Shown one piece after another: positions 12,828 to 23,099 of a stretch of DNA of 64,000 nt (positions within the stretch are counted from its first letter, which is position 1; every line of letters starts with the position of its first letter). Below the pieces are notes generated by a model. That model was given only the letters and a program-made list of their open reading frames with translations. It was not told where the DNA came from and did no database searches. Position numbers and translations under genes: made by a program. The stretch comes from Cryptomeria japonica. Taxonomy: Eukaryota > Streptophyta > Pinopsida > Cupressales > Cupressaceae. The DNA lies in assembly GCF_030272615.1 (NCBI RefSeq), contig NC_081415.1, forward strand, positions 260,340,425 to 260,404,424, in the 5' to 3' direction.

Positions 12828-14165
12828 TGTAAGGAAAGCAGAGTGTGGAAAACGCCTTCCTAATGTTCATTTCTTAGAGAAGTAAAGCAGATATGTGTTT
12901 CAATTCGAATTACAATAGCTTAAGATACACAATACAAGATAAATAGAGCAATATGAAAAACACAATCATAGAGATGTACACTAGATTTCACGTGGGAAAA
13001 CCCTTACAGGTGAAAAACCCACACCAAAGAAATCTCTTGTATTACAGTGAAAACTATTTGCATACATGTTTACAAAGTTTCAAGCTTTGATTTGGTCTTT
13101 GTTCAGGCAACAACTATTCAAAAGATTATGTCCACAATCAACTTTTCAATTCAACATTACAGAATTACCAATCATCCAACACGACCAACCAACCTTCTCT
13201 TCAACCGTTTTCCAGACGTTGATGTCTCTATCGAAAACCAATTCGATTCAGTTACCACATCTCCAACTATCAAACTTCCTTAGATTGTCAATAACACGCC
13301 AAGTTGTCTCCAATGCTTCCTTTGAGTTGTTCTAGTTTTCGCCAATCATCTATACACAGCTCAACAAGTCGCTTGGCATTCGACCGTAGACCCCACCTCT
13401 GTCGTTTTTGGCTCGACTTATCATCGAAGTCAATATTGACATCGGTGTGGGATGGCGGAAAGAGTATGTCTCATGCTTCCCTAATTAGACCGCATAGCTC
13501 CTCGGGAACCCTTAGATTACCTGTGGGGTGGTAGGGTAAGTAAACCTCCTTGTTTCCCTGTTAGCCTGCACTATTCACCACATGGGGTGGCGGGGAGACC
13601 ATCCCCTTCACCCTTTGTCTTTCTCGCACTACCGTTGTTGTTTCTAGACATCCCTCAAGGGATGGCAGGAAAGACAAGTCGTCCATCTTCCACTATCCCA
13701 CATGTTTGCTTATTGGGTCCTTAGTGTCACATGGGGTGGTTGGAGGAACTCTCTTTACCCTTTGTCTTTACCTCACACCACTCTTGTGTTCTCCAGACAA
13801 CCCTTGTGGGGTGGCGGGAAGGACAAAGCAAACTGTCTTTTGCTATGTCATAAGTCCTCTTACTGGACCCTTAGAGTCCCGCGGGGTGGTGGGATGAAGA
13901 CCAAGTCTCCTTCATCCTGCTATCCCACGACCCTATTTGTTGCACCTAGGACACACTATGGGGTTACATGGGAAGATTTAAACTTCGTTTCCCGCTATCT
14001 CGTAGCACTCTGCACATTTCTTCATAGAGAGGTATATAACACAAAGGTTATTCAATTGCTTTGTCAATAACACAAAGGTTATTCACACTGAATTGCTCAT
14101 TTCAGAGACCAAGTGCTATTTGCTCGAGATTGCAACCAGTAAGTTTAAGACACCCATTCTCAACA
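12828..14165 (-). repeat. Element A 3' LTR
   Basis: 1,338 bp. On the minus strand it starts TGTTGAGAATGGGTGTC at 14,165 and ends CTTTCCTTACA at 12,828. It matches 30,493-31,822 along its length with many substitutions, so the insertion is not recent. Positions 13,500-13,980 hold repeated modules built around GGGGTGGCGGG. Confidence 0.93.
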
Positions 14166-14178
14166 TTCTCCCACTTGA
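14166..14178 (-). promoter_or_regulatory. Element A polypurine tract
   Basis: The minus strand reads TCAAGTGGGAGAA directly before the 3' LTR start. This is the expected place and composition for the plus-strand DNA primer of an LTR retrotransposon. Confidence 0.85.
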
Positions 14179-14229
14179 CGAAGAACTTACTTGTATCTCC
14201 AGAACAATTAGTGATTAGCGAGAATCGTG

Positions 14230-14868
14230 GGCTCCAAGGGCCATCGAATTTGCACACTATTTGAACTTTGCTGTGTTCATAGGTTTTGTCAACACATCCG
14301 CAACATTCTTCAGAGTATCAACTTTTTCCAGATTAACCTTTCCATCTTCCACCATGTCACGAACAAAGTGATATTGCACATCATGTTTCGTCTTGACATG
14401 GATAGTGGGATTTTTTGCCAAACAAATGGCACTCTGATTGTCACAACAAATAGAAATCTGTCCTGCATTTTACCCAACATCAGAACACAAACGCTTAAGC
14501 CAAACAACCTCTTGCCACGCACGAGTTGCTGCAGTGTACTTTGCCTCTATAGTAGATAAAGTGACTACAACTTGCCGCTTGCTCATCCAATTGATTGCAC
14601 CACCATTCAACATGAATACATATCCACTGGGGATCTTCTATTGTCAATGTCCCCTACCTAATCAGAATCCACATATCCCTGAATGTTAATAGTCCCCTGC
14701 GATCCAACCAAATTTCCATGGTAACACAAAACATATTGAGAGGTACATTTCAGGTATCTAAGCACTGTCTTCACAACATCCCAATGCGGCCTTCTTGGAT
14801 TTGCCATAAATCGACTTAGTATTCGCATTGCTTGGGCAATGTCTGGCCTTGTACAAACCATTGCATGC
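14230..14868 (-). pseudogene. Element A pol C-terminus: end of RT and Copia RNase H
   Basis: Minus-strand translation gives the hallmark Copia order: a MHAMVCTRPDIAQAM block, then SRFMANPRRPHWDVVKTVL, then GGAINWMSKRQ, then LSTIEAKYTAAT with WQEVVWLKRL, and finally a block containing HFVRDMVEDGKVNLEKV and ADVLTKPMN. These belong to the RT connection and RNase H domains that degrade the RNA template. Blocks are divided by stops and small frame changes. The gene is cut at its upstream side by insertion D (14,874-16,421); RT continues at 16,427. Confidence 0.9.
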
Positions 14869-14873
14869 ATTAG

Positions 14874-16421
14874 TGATGCAGAGCCTTGTGTAAACTTATG
14901 ACACCTTGACACAAGATTCCACATACCCAAGTTGGCCGGTTTAACCCCCAATACACAAAACAACACTTAACCGGTTTATTCCTACTAGCCCTTCAAACCG
15001 GTATTTGCATATCAACTCAAAACTTTCCAAACCACTTGACCAACGAATTATATTTCTTGATACCCTTTTGGGAGTACACTAACATATGCCAAAATCAGGT
15101 ATGACTCCTTTGGACAAATTGTACGAACCAACACTCTGCAACTTTCCAACTAGGCCCAATTAGCCCACTTTTCCAAATCAAATACCAACATATCAACTCC
15201 CTTCAATTCCAAACCTTGAAACAATCTTAATAAATGTCTCCAAACATCAGATTTTCCAAGTTTCACGAGGTGCCATGCCAATCTACCCAACCAAACACCT
15301 AACCCTTGTTTTTAAGAACCCACACCTAGGGTTTTCACAAACTCCCACTTTCAGTTACTTCTAGACCCAATCAAAAGATGCAAAACCTTTTATCCAACTT
15401 GCATACACATAACCCACCATAAAATATTACCCTTATTAAATGAAATCTTTCAGACCTTCAGATGGCATCGATTACTCACTAAGTCAACTTGTGACTCTCC
15501 TCCCATAAGGCACTCTCCTTACATGTTCATGATCTTCCCTGCATTCTCAACAACAAAAACACTTATAGTACACATTGTAGACTCATCCTACAAGTTACAA
15601 AAGTTACATAAAGTAGGATGAGTCAATTTCACATTTTTGACTCCTCAAAACCCTTCAAAACTGTCACCTACAACAATATATAGAATAGTCAAAATAAATT
15701 GATCAAATTTGAATGAAAAGACTTCAGAATCAACACCAAAGGAATGTATTAACCCTACTCCATCTTGATATGCCTGTGATCAATCCATAATGAAGAAAGA
15801 AATAGAAACCTCAGTCACAAATAAAAACAGATTTAACAAGCTTTTGGAGGAAACCGTGAGATTTTATTATCAATTTGTCACTCTTACATTTCAATCTGTG
15901 TCTCTCTCATGCTTTTGGCATTCAAACCAATGTTTAAATACATTTATTCTCATGATAACCGACAACCAACTCTTAACCACCCATACAACCACCTTTTAGG
16001 CGTTACATCCCTAATTTGTTGTCAACTTGACACTTTTAGTTGTCAATTGACAAGTTTTGATCTTTCTTGCTACAGGACTCTAATTAACAAGTTTTGATCT
16101 TTCTTGCTACATGACTCTAATTAATCATTCCATTACATCAATAGGGTCATATGAGACCTTATGAAACACAAAATGCTTATTAAACTCCTATTCTACCCAT
16201 TGAACCCCCTTTAATTACCCATTTTGACATTATTTGCCCAACATGACAATTTTGACAACTTATTACAAAATGACTCAATACATGAACAATATGACTTCAA
16301 ATGACATTATTAGCCATGATTACAATATAAATGGTCATTTTTAACATCATAGACTTAATATCTCATAAATCTTTATTATGGCCTCATGGTGGCCAATCTT
16401 GTCTTGGGTGCTCATGCACCA
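14874..16421. mobile_element. Insertion D: 1.55-kb TG...CA element, probable solo LTR
   Basis: It is bounded by perfect 5-bp duplications ATTAG (14,869-14,873 and 16,422-16,426). The element starts TGATGCAGAGC and ends GCTCATGCACCA, so the termini form an imperfect inverted repeat in the TG...CA style of LTRs. There is no coding region, primer site or internal copy of the ends. A solo LTR left by LTR-LTR recombination is the simplest reading; orientation is unknown. It contains a 37-bp direct duplication (about 16,052-16,125, unit starting AAGTTTTGATCTTTC). Confidence 0.8.
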
Positions 16422-16426
16422 ATTAG

Positions 16427-17315
16427 GCTGCCAACTACACTTGCATAAGGCACCTTGGCCATGTCCTCCATCTCAGATGGAGATTTTGGACAATTTTCAA
16501 CAGAGAGTTTTGTTCCTTGTAATACTGGAACAACTAGGTGCTTACAATCTGACATGTTAAATCTATCCAAGACACTGCTAATGTACTTGCTCTGATTGAG
16601 CCAAAGCTTTCTATTCTTTCTATCCCTACTAATTTCCGTCCCCAGAATATACCTAGTTGAACCTAAATCTTTCATTTCAAACCGTGCTGACAACTGAGAT
16701 TTTAAGTCAGAATTCATACCCTTATCATTCCCAATGAACACCATATCATCCACATACAAAGCAATGATAAGTACGCGAACATTCTCAGTTTTGTAATACA
16801 CACACTGATCAGAGTTTGATCTTACAAAACCCAGAGACAACAGAAAGGTGTCAAACTTATGGTACCACATTCTAGGTAACTGTTTCAAACCATAGAGGGA
16901 CTTTTTCAATTTACAAACCAAGGATTCTTTACCTTTTACCACAAAATGCTCAGGCTGGGACATATAAATCTCTTCCTCCAAGTTGCCATGAAGGAAAACT
17001 GTCTTCACATCCATCTCTGCTCGATCTCAAAGTCATATGCAGCTACAAGTGACAGAAGAAATTTGATAGATGTTAGCTTTGTTACAGGAGAAAAGTTTTC
17101 TCCATAATCAATTCCGTCAACTTGGGAATAGCCCTTCGCAACCAATCTATCTTTATACTTCTCCACATTGCCATCAAGACCGATTTTATTCGTAAATACC
17201 CATTTTCAACCAACAGGTCTTCTACCTTCAGGCAAGGGCACCAAATGCAAGGTTTCATTCTTCTTTAGTGAAGCCACATCTTCGTTCATGACCTCCAACT
17301 AGGAATCTAAATCAG
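16427..17315 (-). pseudogene. Element A reverse transcriptase
   Basis: On the minus strand this is the Copia RT (RVT_2). It opens with a block containing ASLKKNETLHLVPLPEG, then VEKYKDRLVAKGYSQVDG, then MDVKTVFLHGNLEEEIYM, KKSLYGLKQLPRMWY and the catalytic ALYVDDMVFIG. It ends in the LGTEISRDR and LWLNQSKYISSVL blocks. The YVDD active site is intact. Two in-frame stops replace residues around the LEVMNED and KWVFTNK blocks, and a frame change occurs just before MDVKTV (near 17,014). Insertion C cuts its N-terminal edge and insertion D its C-terminal edge. Confidence 0.93.
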
Positions 17316-19810
17316 GCATTTGTAATGCCCACCAAAATACCCTAGAGAAATAAACCAAAATCTACTAACAAAAGGATATATATTTTTTCTTTTAAGACAA
17401 AGCATGACTTCTATGTTATCACTAACATTCATTAATGCAACATTACTACCTTCATACATCAATGCATCATTAACTATTTACATGAATACATAAATCAACA
17501 TGAACACAACCATAGAATCATATTACACAAGCAGAATAACCATTAACATCTCTAATAAACTCATGCAAAACATATCCATTCCCTAAGGTATCTCAATGTC
17601 ACTATTTGGCATAATTCTAACACATCACATATCCCTCTAGAACACTATATACTATCATCCATCTAATCATTTACTTTCCACACAACTATGTTAAATCATT
17701 AACACATCTACACAACTATATCACATTGCATACTCTTTAGGTCCTTTTAAAGTACCAACCAAATGTTCCTATTACCCATCTTTATTCATTAAACACACAA
17801 CACCGTGAATCTAGATGCATTTATCCTTCTCCTACATATAGGATTAAATTATTTCCTTAGGCACACAACTCATCAAGAATACTACTATCCATATTCATAT
17901 GTATGCAAGATTATAACAACAAACACTTATCTACTTCCAAATATGATACTACGTGAATCTAACTTTTAATTCCCTAATTCAACATAGGATCACGTTCCAA
18001 ATATGATGAGCATTTCTACAACCTAGATCTTATTACAATAGCATAGTTCTACATCATCATGTACAAATACAAAAGAGCACATGGAACAAGCACATAGACA
18101 CTTTTACTACATTCCATCCTAATGTTTAATAATACAAGTTACCTAAGTACATATTCATCTTCCACATTTACAAGTCATTGTAATCCAGTAATATATCTAA
18201 TACATAGAAATTAGCACCATAGGACAACCGCATATTAAAGAGTCATATATTCCATGTAATTCCACAACTACTCAATAATTTCCATATCCCAAGATAACTA
18301 ACATTGAAGATTAACATCTATCAAATCAAGGCCTACATGATTGTTAACATATTCACTACCATCCACAAGACATACAGAAGACATTGCTTTCATAGCTCTC
18401 AATCATTTTATTCCTTCCTAATAAAAAATAACATAAACAATTGAGTATCCATTTACAACAATCCCATACAATAAATTTCATTCTAAAATCATCCTACTAC
18501 AAGTCCTATCATACATGTTCTCAATATACTGAATACCTAGTCTCCTTTACATTGTATCTTTCATACCACGTGATATCAATTCTAATTACATAGATTATGC
18601 TCGACAAAATCCACATAACGAAGATCCAATAATCCAATCCATGCACAGTAGCATCCAAGAAGAATATCCCAATGGAAGAAGGCATCAAACCACTCGAGCA
18701 TGTGGAACCAAATAAAAACCACCCCCGTGCTAGGAGATGACAAAGGCTCCAACTCACACTCAAGACCTAAGTTGACACCTAACAACCATAGGATAAAACA
18801 TGACACCACACGACTCCATCATAAGAAATATAACATCAAAATTCATCACATTGCTAAATGAAACAAATAACCTCTAGAGGGAAAATCAACAAATCAAGTC
18901 ATATGGACAATGGACACATGTGGGATAGACTGTCATCACATGCTAACCTCATGTGGTATCTGTCTCCACCTTGGAGTCACTCAAGGGAGATTGGGTATAC
19001 CGCTCCAACGGTCTTCCCAATCTAGGATCCCAAAACCCTCTCCTTGGGTCCATCCAATCGGGGCATACAACATCATATTCTTTATCATGATTAGGTAATT
19101 CCTAAATACCCAATCTACTGATTAATTATTAGTTATGTTATCACTCACAATTAAACCATAAACTCTTGATGTGGTTCTATAGGTATAGGCCCCCTTCTTA
19201 GAGATCTAGTGCTCATAACCTAGGTCCAACACATGCAAGAGCCCACTCTCCCAAACATGAACCAAGACCATAGGGTAGAAACATAGGAAGATACATCTTA
19301 CAACATCATGAAACTCAACATGGAAAGCATCCAATATACCACCACAAATTTGATACAAAGTTTATTCATAAAGGACACTTATGCATATACATACAAATCC
19401 ATATCACAAGATCATGTCAAAAGCTCAATGCATCATAATGCAACAATAAAAAGAGCCTCAAAAGTGTTATAAACACACAAATAGGACAATAATATGAATC
19501 TAGTAACACAAAATGATCCTCCACAACGAGGCACAACATATCCTCTTGCTGGAGGTGCAATTAACCTTCTTCAATAACAAGGTATTCTCCTTCTTGTTGG
19601 AGTTATAACAACATATACTCACAATCCTCAATGGTAAGGCAATATCCCTCTTACTAGAGCCCCAAAACAATAAAGCAATTCAAATCTGAGCAATACACAG
19701 AACCAAGAACCTCAAGGACATCACAACATGCCTCTGGAAAGAAAGCCACAATCATAAAAACTGATTATAAATGACAAAATTATCAAAAATCCATCAAAAA
19801 AACAAAATCG

Positions 19811-19998
19811 TGCATTTGACCAATCTTTTAGTGCATATGACAAATCGTTTAGCACATTTGCTAAATCTTTTAGAGTGTTTGTTAAATCTTTTAGAGCATT
19901 GTTAATTCTTTTAGAGTATTTGTTAATTCTTTTAGAGCATTTGTTAATTTCTTTTGTGCATTTGTGAAACAAAATAGCGCATTTGTTTGCTTGGCGCA
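19811..19998. repeat. 21-bp minisatellite, about nine units
   Basis: Units of the form GCATTTGTTAAATCTTTTAGA run from 19,811, with most copies exactly 21 bp apart and one of 20 bp. Because 21 is divisible by three, the minus strand reads as seven-residue repeats (KRINKYS, KRINNAL, KDLTNTL, KDLANVL, NDLSYAL) inside a 110-codon frame at 19,721-20,053. I treat that frame as a by-product of the repeat, not a gene. Confidence 0.85.
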
Positions 19999-20329
19999 TA
20001 TGCCCATAAAATTTCAACACCAAAATAAAATTCATGGCAAACACAAAAATCAAATATATATATATAGCTATATCTTTTCAATTAAATATTATACTACCCA
20101 AAACACCTCGAATACAATCTTTCATGGAAAGCACTGTGCAAACAATTTTTTCCTCAAAATAAAATTGCAGAGAGACAAGATCTCTGACCTCGAAAATTGA
20201 GGTAATGGAAAAATGAAACTTATGAAGAGCAATCCACAAAGCCAATCCAAGCCAAAATCTAGCAACCAACAATCTTCAATCAAGAAATCAATTCACAAAA
20301 GAAATTCTAGAAAAATGGTAATCACAAAT

Positions 20330-21110
20330 AAATAAAATATTTCATTTAAACTATTGAAAACTGTTGGCCAATCAAAATAATCCGTAAAACTAGATTTCAT
20401 ACCTACTATGCATGATTACGAGGTAGATATCATTTACCAATACTATTTACCCACTCTTATAAAAACAACCAATAGGGTGAAAGGGTAGGTAGAAAATATA
20501 ATAAATCAAATTAATCAAAGCGGGGTAGAAAAACAATTAATTAAATAATAGTTTGCCCAAGATAAAATATTATTCACAAATGATAATATTATTTATTCTC
20601 CCAATAAATAATAAACCACAACATAAATTAAATAAATAACTATGGATTATAATATTTATCTATTAATAAAATATTAATTCCTTGTTTAATTAATAAACTA
20701 AATATCAATAATTAAATAAATAGCCAAATAATAAATAATAACAATAGAAAATCCAAAATGACATCAGTAAAATAAAATAAATAAAATAAATATAAAATCC
20801 AACAATTAACAATTTATAAAACTCAATTAAAATATAAATAAATAAAAGCTAATTGTCAATAAAAAATAATGAAACAATAAATCAAATGTTAAATCAATTA
20901 AACAATAAATAAACGATAGATCAAATAAATCAATCAGTCAAATAATTTTGAAATCTCAACAATAAATTAAATAATCATTTAAACACTAAAGTAAAATAAG
21001 ATAAACTTCAGAACCCAATAAATAAATAAATAAATAATTAGATAATATTAATATCTCAATCTAGCCACTTAATAAACTATGCAATAGAATCAATATTAAT
21101 TTAATTAAAC
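20330..21110. other. Extremely AT-rich segment of insertion C
   Basis: Long runs built from AATAAATAAA-type words, with no reading frame and no boundary of its own. It may be a scaffold or nucleosome-poor stretch, or simply decayed repeat sequence. Confidence 0.6.
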
Positions 21111-21710
21111 AATCATACTCACAAGATCACATAACAAGGGTCCCGACAAACATAGTGTGCCACTAGACAATATTAACATGACTCAACTGATAGGGTGACA
21201 ACTTAAGCCTATAGTGTTCGAGGAAAACACATGCCATCTCCAACAACTTGCCATTGAGATAAAGACATGCTCATACCTGTGAGATCAGGTGGAGTCGATG
21301 TTTGGTACTTGCAAACGTGCATCCACCACTCAACACAACGTATACAATACATATACATTGTAATGATCAGATGGGTGATAGAGAATCACAATGTCACATC
21401 ATGCTTGCTATGAGTAATATGACATCATCTCTATCACGAAGACAACCACACAATATAACATCAAAACATCACATAAAATCATGATCATGAAATAGGGTTA
21501 GTACCATCATAACGTCATTAAGTCATATAAATCTCCAACATGATGAGTCATAAAATAAAATTACATAGAGTAACTAGCATTATGATACCCTCTAAGATAG
21601 CAATAGAATCATAAGTAATCATCTAAGCATTGACCACATTTCTAAATAAGTCTATCAATATGTAAATCAAAATGCAAGCCTTGGAGGGGCACTACAACAT
21701 TTGTATTGCC

Positions 21711-21715
21711 TCTTT
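21711..21715. other. Target-site duplication of element B, left copy (TCTTT)
   Basis: TCTTT directly precedes the LTR edge TGTTAA at 21,716 and is repeated exactly at 27,948-27,952. Confidence 0.92.
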
Positions 21716-22070
21716 TGTTAATTTTATGGCTCAAAATTAAAACTTCAAAGCTATAGAGCAATATCTTTGATATTATTCTTTTAATTCAGAATTATAACAC
21801 AAGTATCTCAATATATATATCTTGAAGTTATCAATTAATTTCTTATGTGCTAGATATCTTCAATAAATATATTGATTATTTATTCTTGCTCTTATAATAT
21901 GTATATTGCAGCATATATATTGCACTCAATATATATATGTATCACAACACACACACACATATCTTGAAGTTATCAATTAATTTCTTATGTGCTAGATATC
22001 TTCAATAAATAAATTGATTATTTATTCTTGCTCTCATAATATGTATATTGCAGCATATATATTGCACTCA

Positions 22071-22109
<39 letters not shown>

Positions 22110-22660
22110 TAGACACACACACACACACACCAAAAAAAAATAAAAATAAAATCTATCGTAGCCTTTACCTGATCACACTTGGAAGACTAATCACCTTGAT
22201 CGCAACATATAACCTCAAAGGTCTTCACATAACATATAAGCGCAAAGGTCATCACACACAACGGTCTAGAATTCACACAATGTAATTTTTGTGTATCGCA
22301 ATTATCTACGCACCAATATATCTCCTTCAATAACTCGATCAAGGGATATATAAATAGTAGTCATTGCCAATGAAATGACATGACTTTCAGTTCAGAAAGA
22401 ACATGATCATAGACAAGAGGTTGCGATCCACCTAGCAACCCGATAAGAATATTAACTTAATCACATGAAATTAAGAATACTTAACATCGGGTTAACATAT
22501 AAAGAAATCGTATTTTGTAACACAACAATTTGGTAAGCAAAGTGATGCTAACATGTAGTTGTAGAATTGATAATAGAGTTAACTAGTAATTAATAAAGTA
22601 ATTATAATAACTAATATAGTAGTCAAGGGAAAAATATCTCCTGCTACTATAACTTTAACA
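21716..22660 (-). repeat. Element B 3' LTR with internal duplication
   Basis: 945 bp, against 778 bp for its partner. Most of the excess is a 142-bp tandem duplication: the block starting CTTGAAGTTATCAATTAATT at 21,821 recurs at 21,963. The junctions carry AT and AC microsatellites, with long (AT)n and (AC)n runs at about 22,075-22,130. Confidence 0.93.
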
Positions 22661-22689
22661 CTCTCTGTTAGCTAGGGAGGTATCTTTCC

Positions 22690-23010
22690 ATATATACATG
22701 TCATGGAGTCTCTCAACATGACATCCATAATGGCTACTCCCATTTGTGCAAAAGAGTTCATGACGAAGTCACTCAACGTGATGTCCATCATGACTACTCC
22801 CATGTGTGGAAAGGAATATGTTCACAAGTGCCCATCACGGAGTCACTCAACCTGATGTTGTCATGGAGTCACTCAACACGACGTCCACCATGGCTACTTC
22901 CAGAAGGTGGATAAACACAAGTAAGAGAATCATTATGAAGTCTTTCAACATGATGTTGTCATGGAGTCACTCAACATGACATCCACCATGGCTACTCCCA
23001 GAGGGTGTAA
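22690..23010 (-). repeat. Degenerate tandem array next to the element B 3' LTR
   Basis: On the plus strand the motif CATGGAGTCACTCAAC, followed by ATGACATCCACCATGGCTACTCCC, recurs about four times in full form, with two shorter copies between. It fills the untranslated stretch between RNase H and the 3' LTR. There is no reading frame through it. A weak polypurine tract (minus strand ACAGAGAG) abuts the LTR at 22,661-22,668. Confidence 0.8.
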
Positions 23011-23099
23011 AGAACCACATCTCTGTCTTAGAGGTGGACATGGGATTTCACCTCAAATTTCTTTAGCATAGAGAAATAAGTATTTATACAAAAGATCAC

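Larger units (their letters stand above)
17321..21696. mobile_element. Insertion C: 4.4-kb TG...CA element without coding region, very long solo LTR or LARD-like
   Basis: It starts TGTAATGCCCACC and ends GGAGGGGCACTACA. The two ends are imperfect inverted repeats of each other and start with TG and end with CA. It is flanked by GCATT (17,316-17,320) and ACATT (21,697-21,701), a 5-bp duplication with one difference. Removing it restores the RT reading frame of element A exactly. Inside I find no protein domain, no primer site, no polypurine tract and no internal copy of the ends. It is AT-rich at 20,300-21,100 and carries a 21-bp minisatellite. A single giant LTR is likely; a non-coding retrotransposon derivative is the alternative. 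Confidence 0.7.

Noticed and set aside
13304-14070. Several overlapping plus-strand frames in the element A LTR, repeated at 30,969-31,686
   Set aside because: They coincide with the GC-rich repeated modules of the two LTR copies and appear in all three frames; they reflect composition, not a gene.
21688-21698. CACTACAA at the edge of insertion C, as in CACTA transposons
   Set aside because: The word points outward from the insertion; a CACTA element would have CACTA reading inward at one end. TG...CA ends and a 5-bp duplication fit an LTR better.
21949-22140. CA/TA repeat tract considered as a CRISPR-like array
   Set aside because: It is a simple microsatellite in an LTR, with no spacers and in a plant-type sequence.
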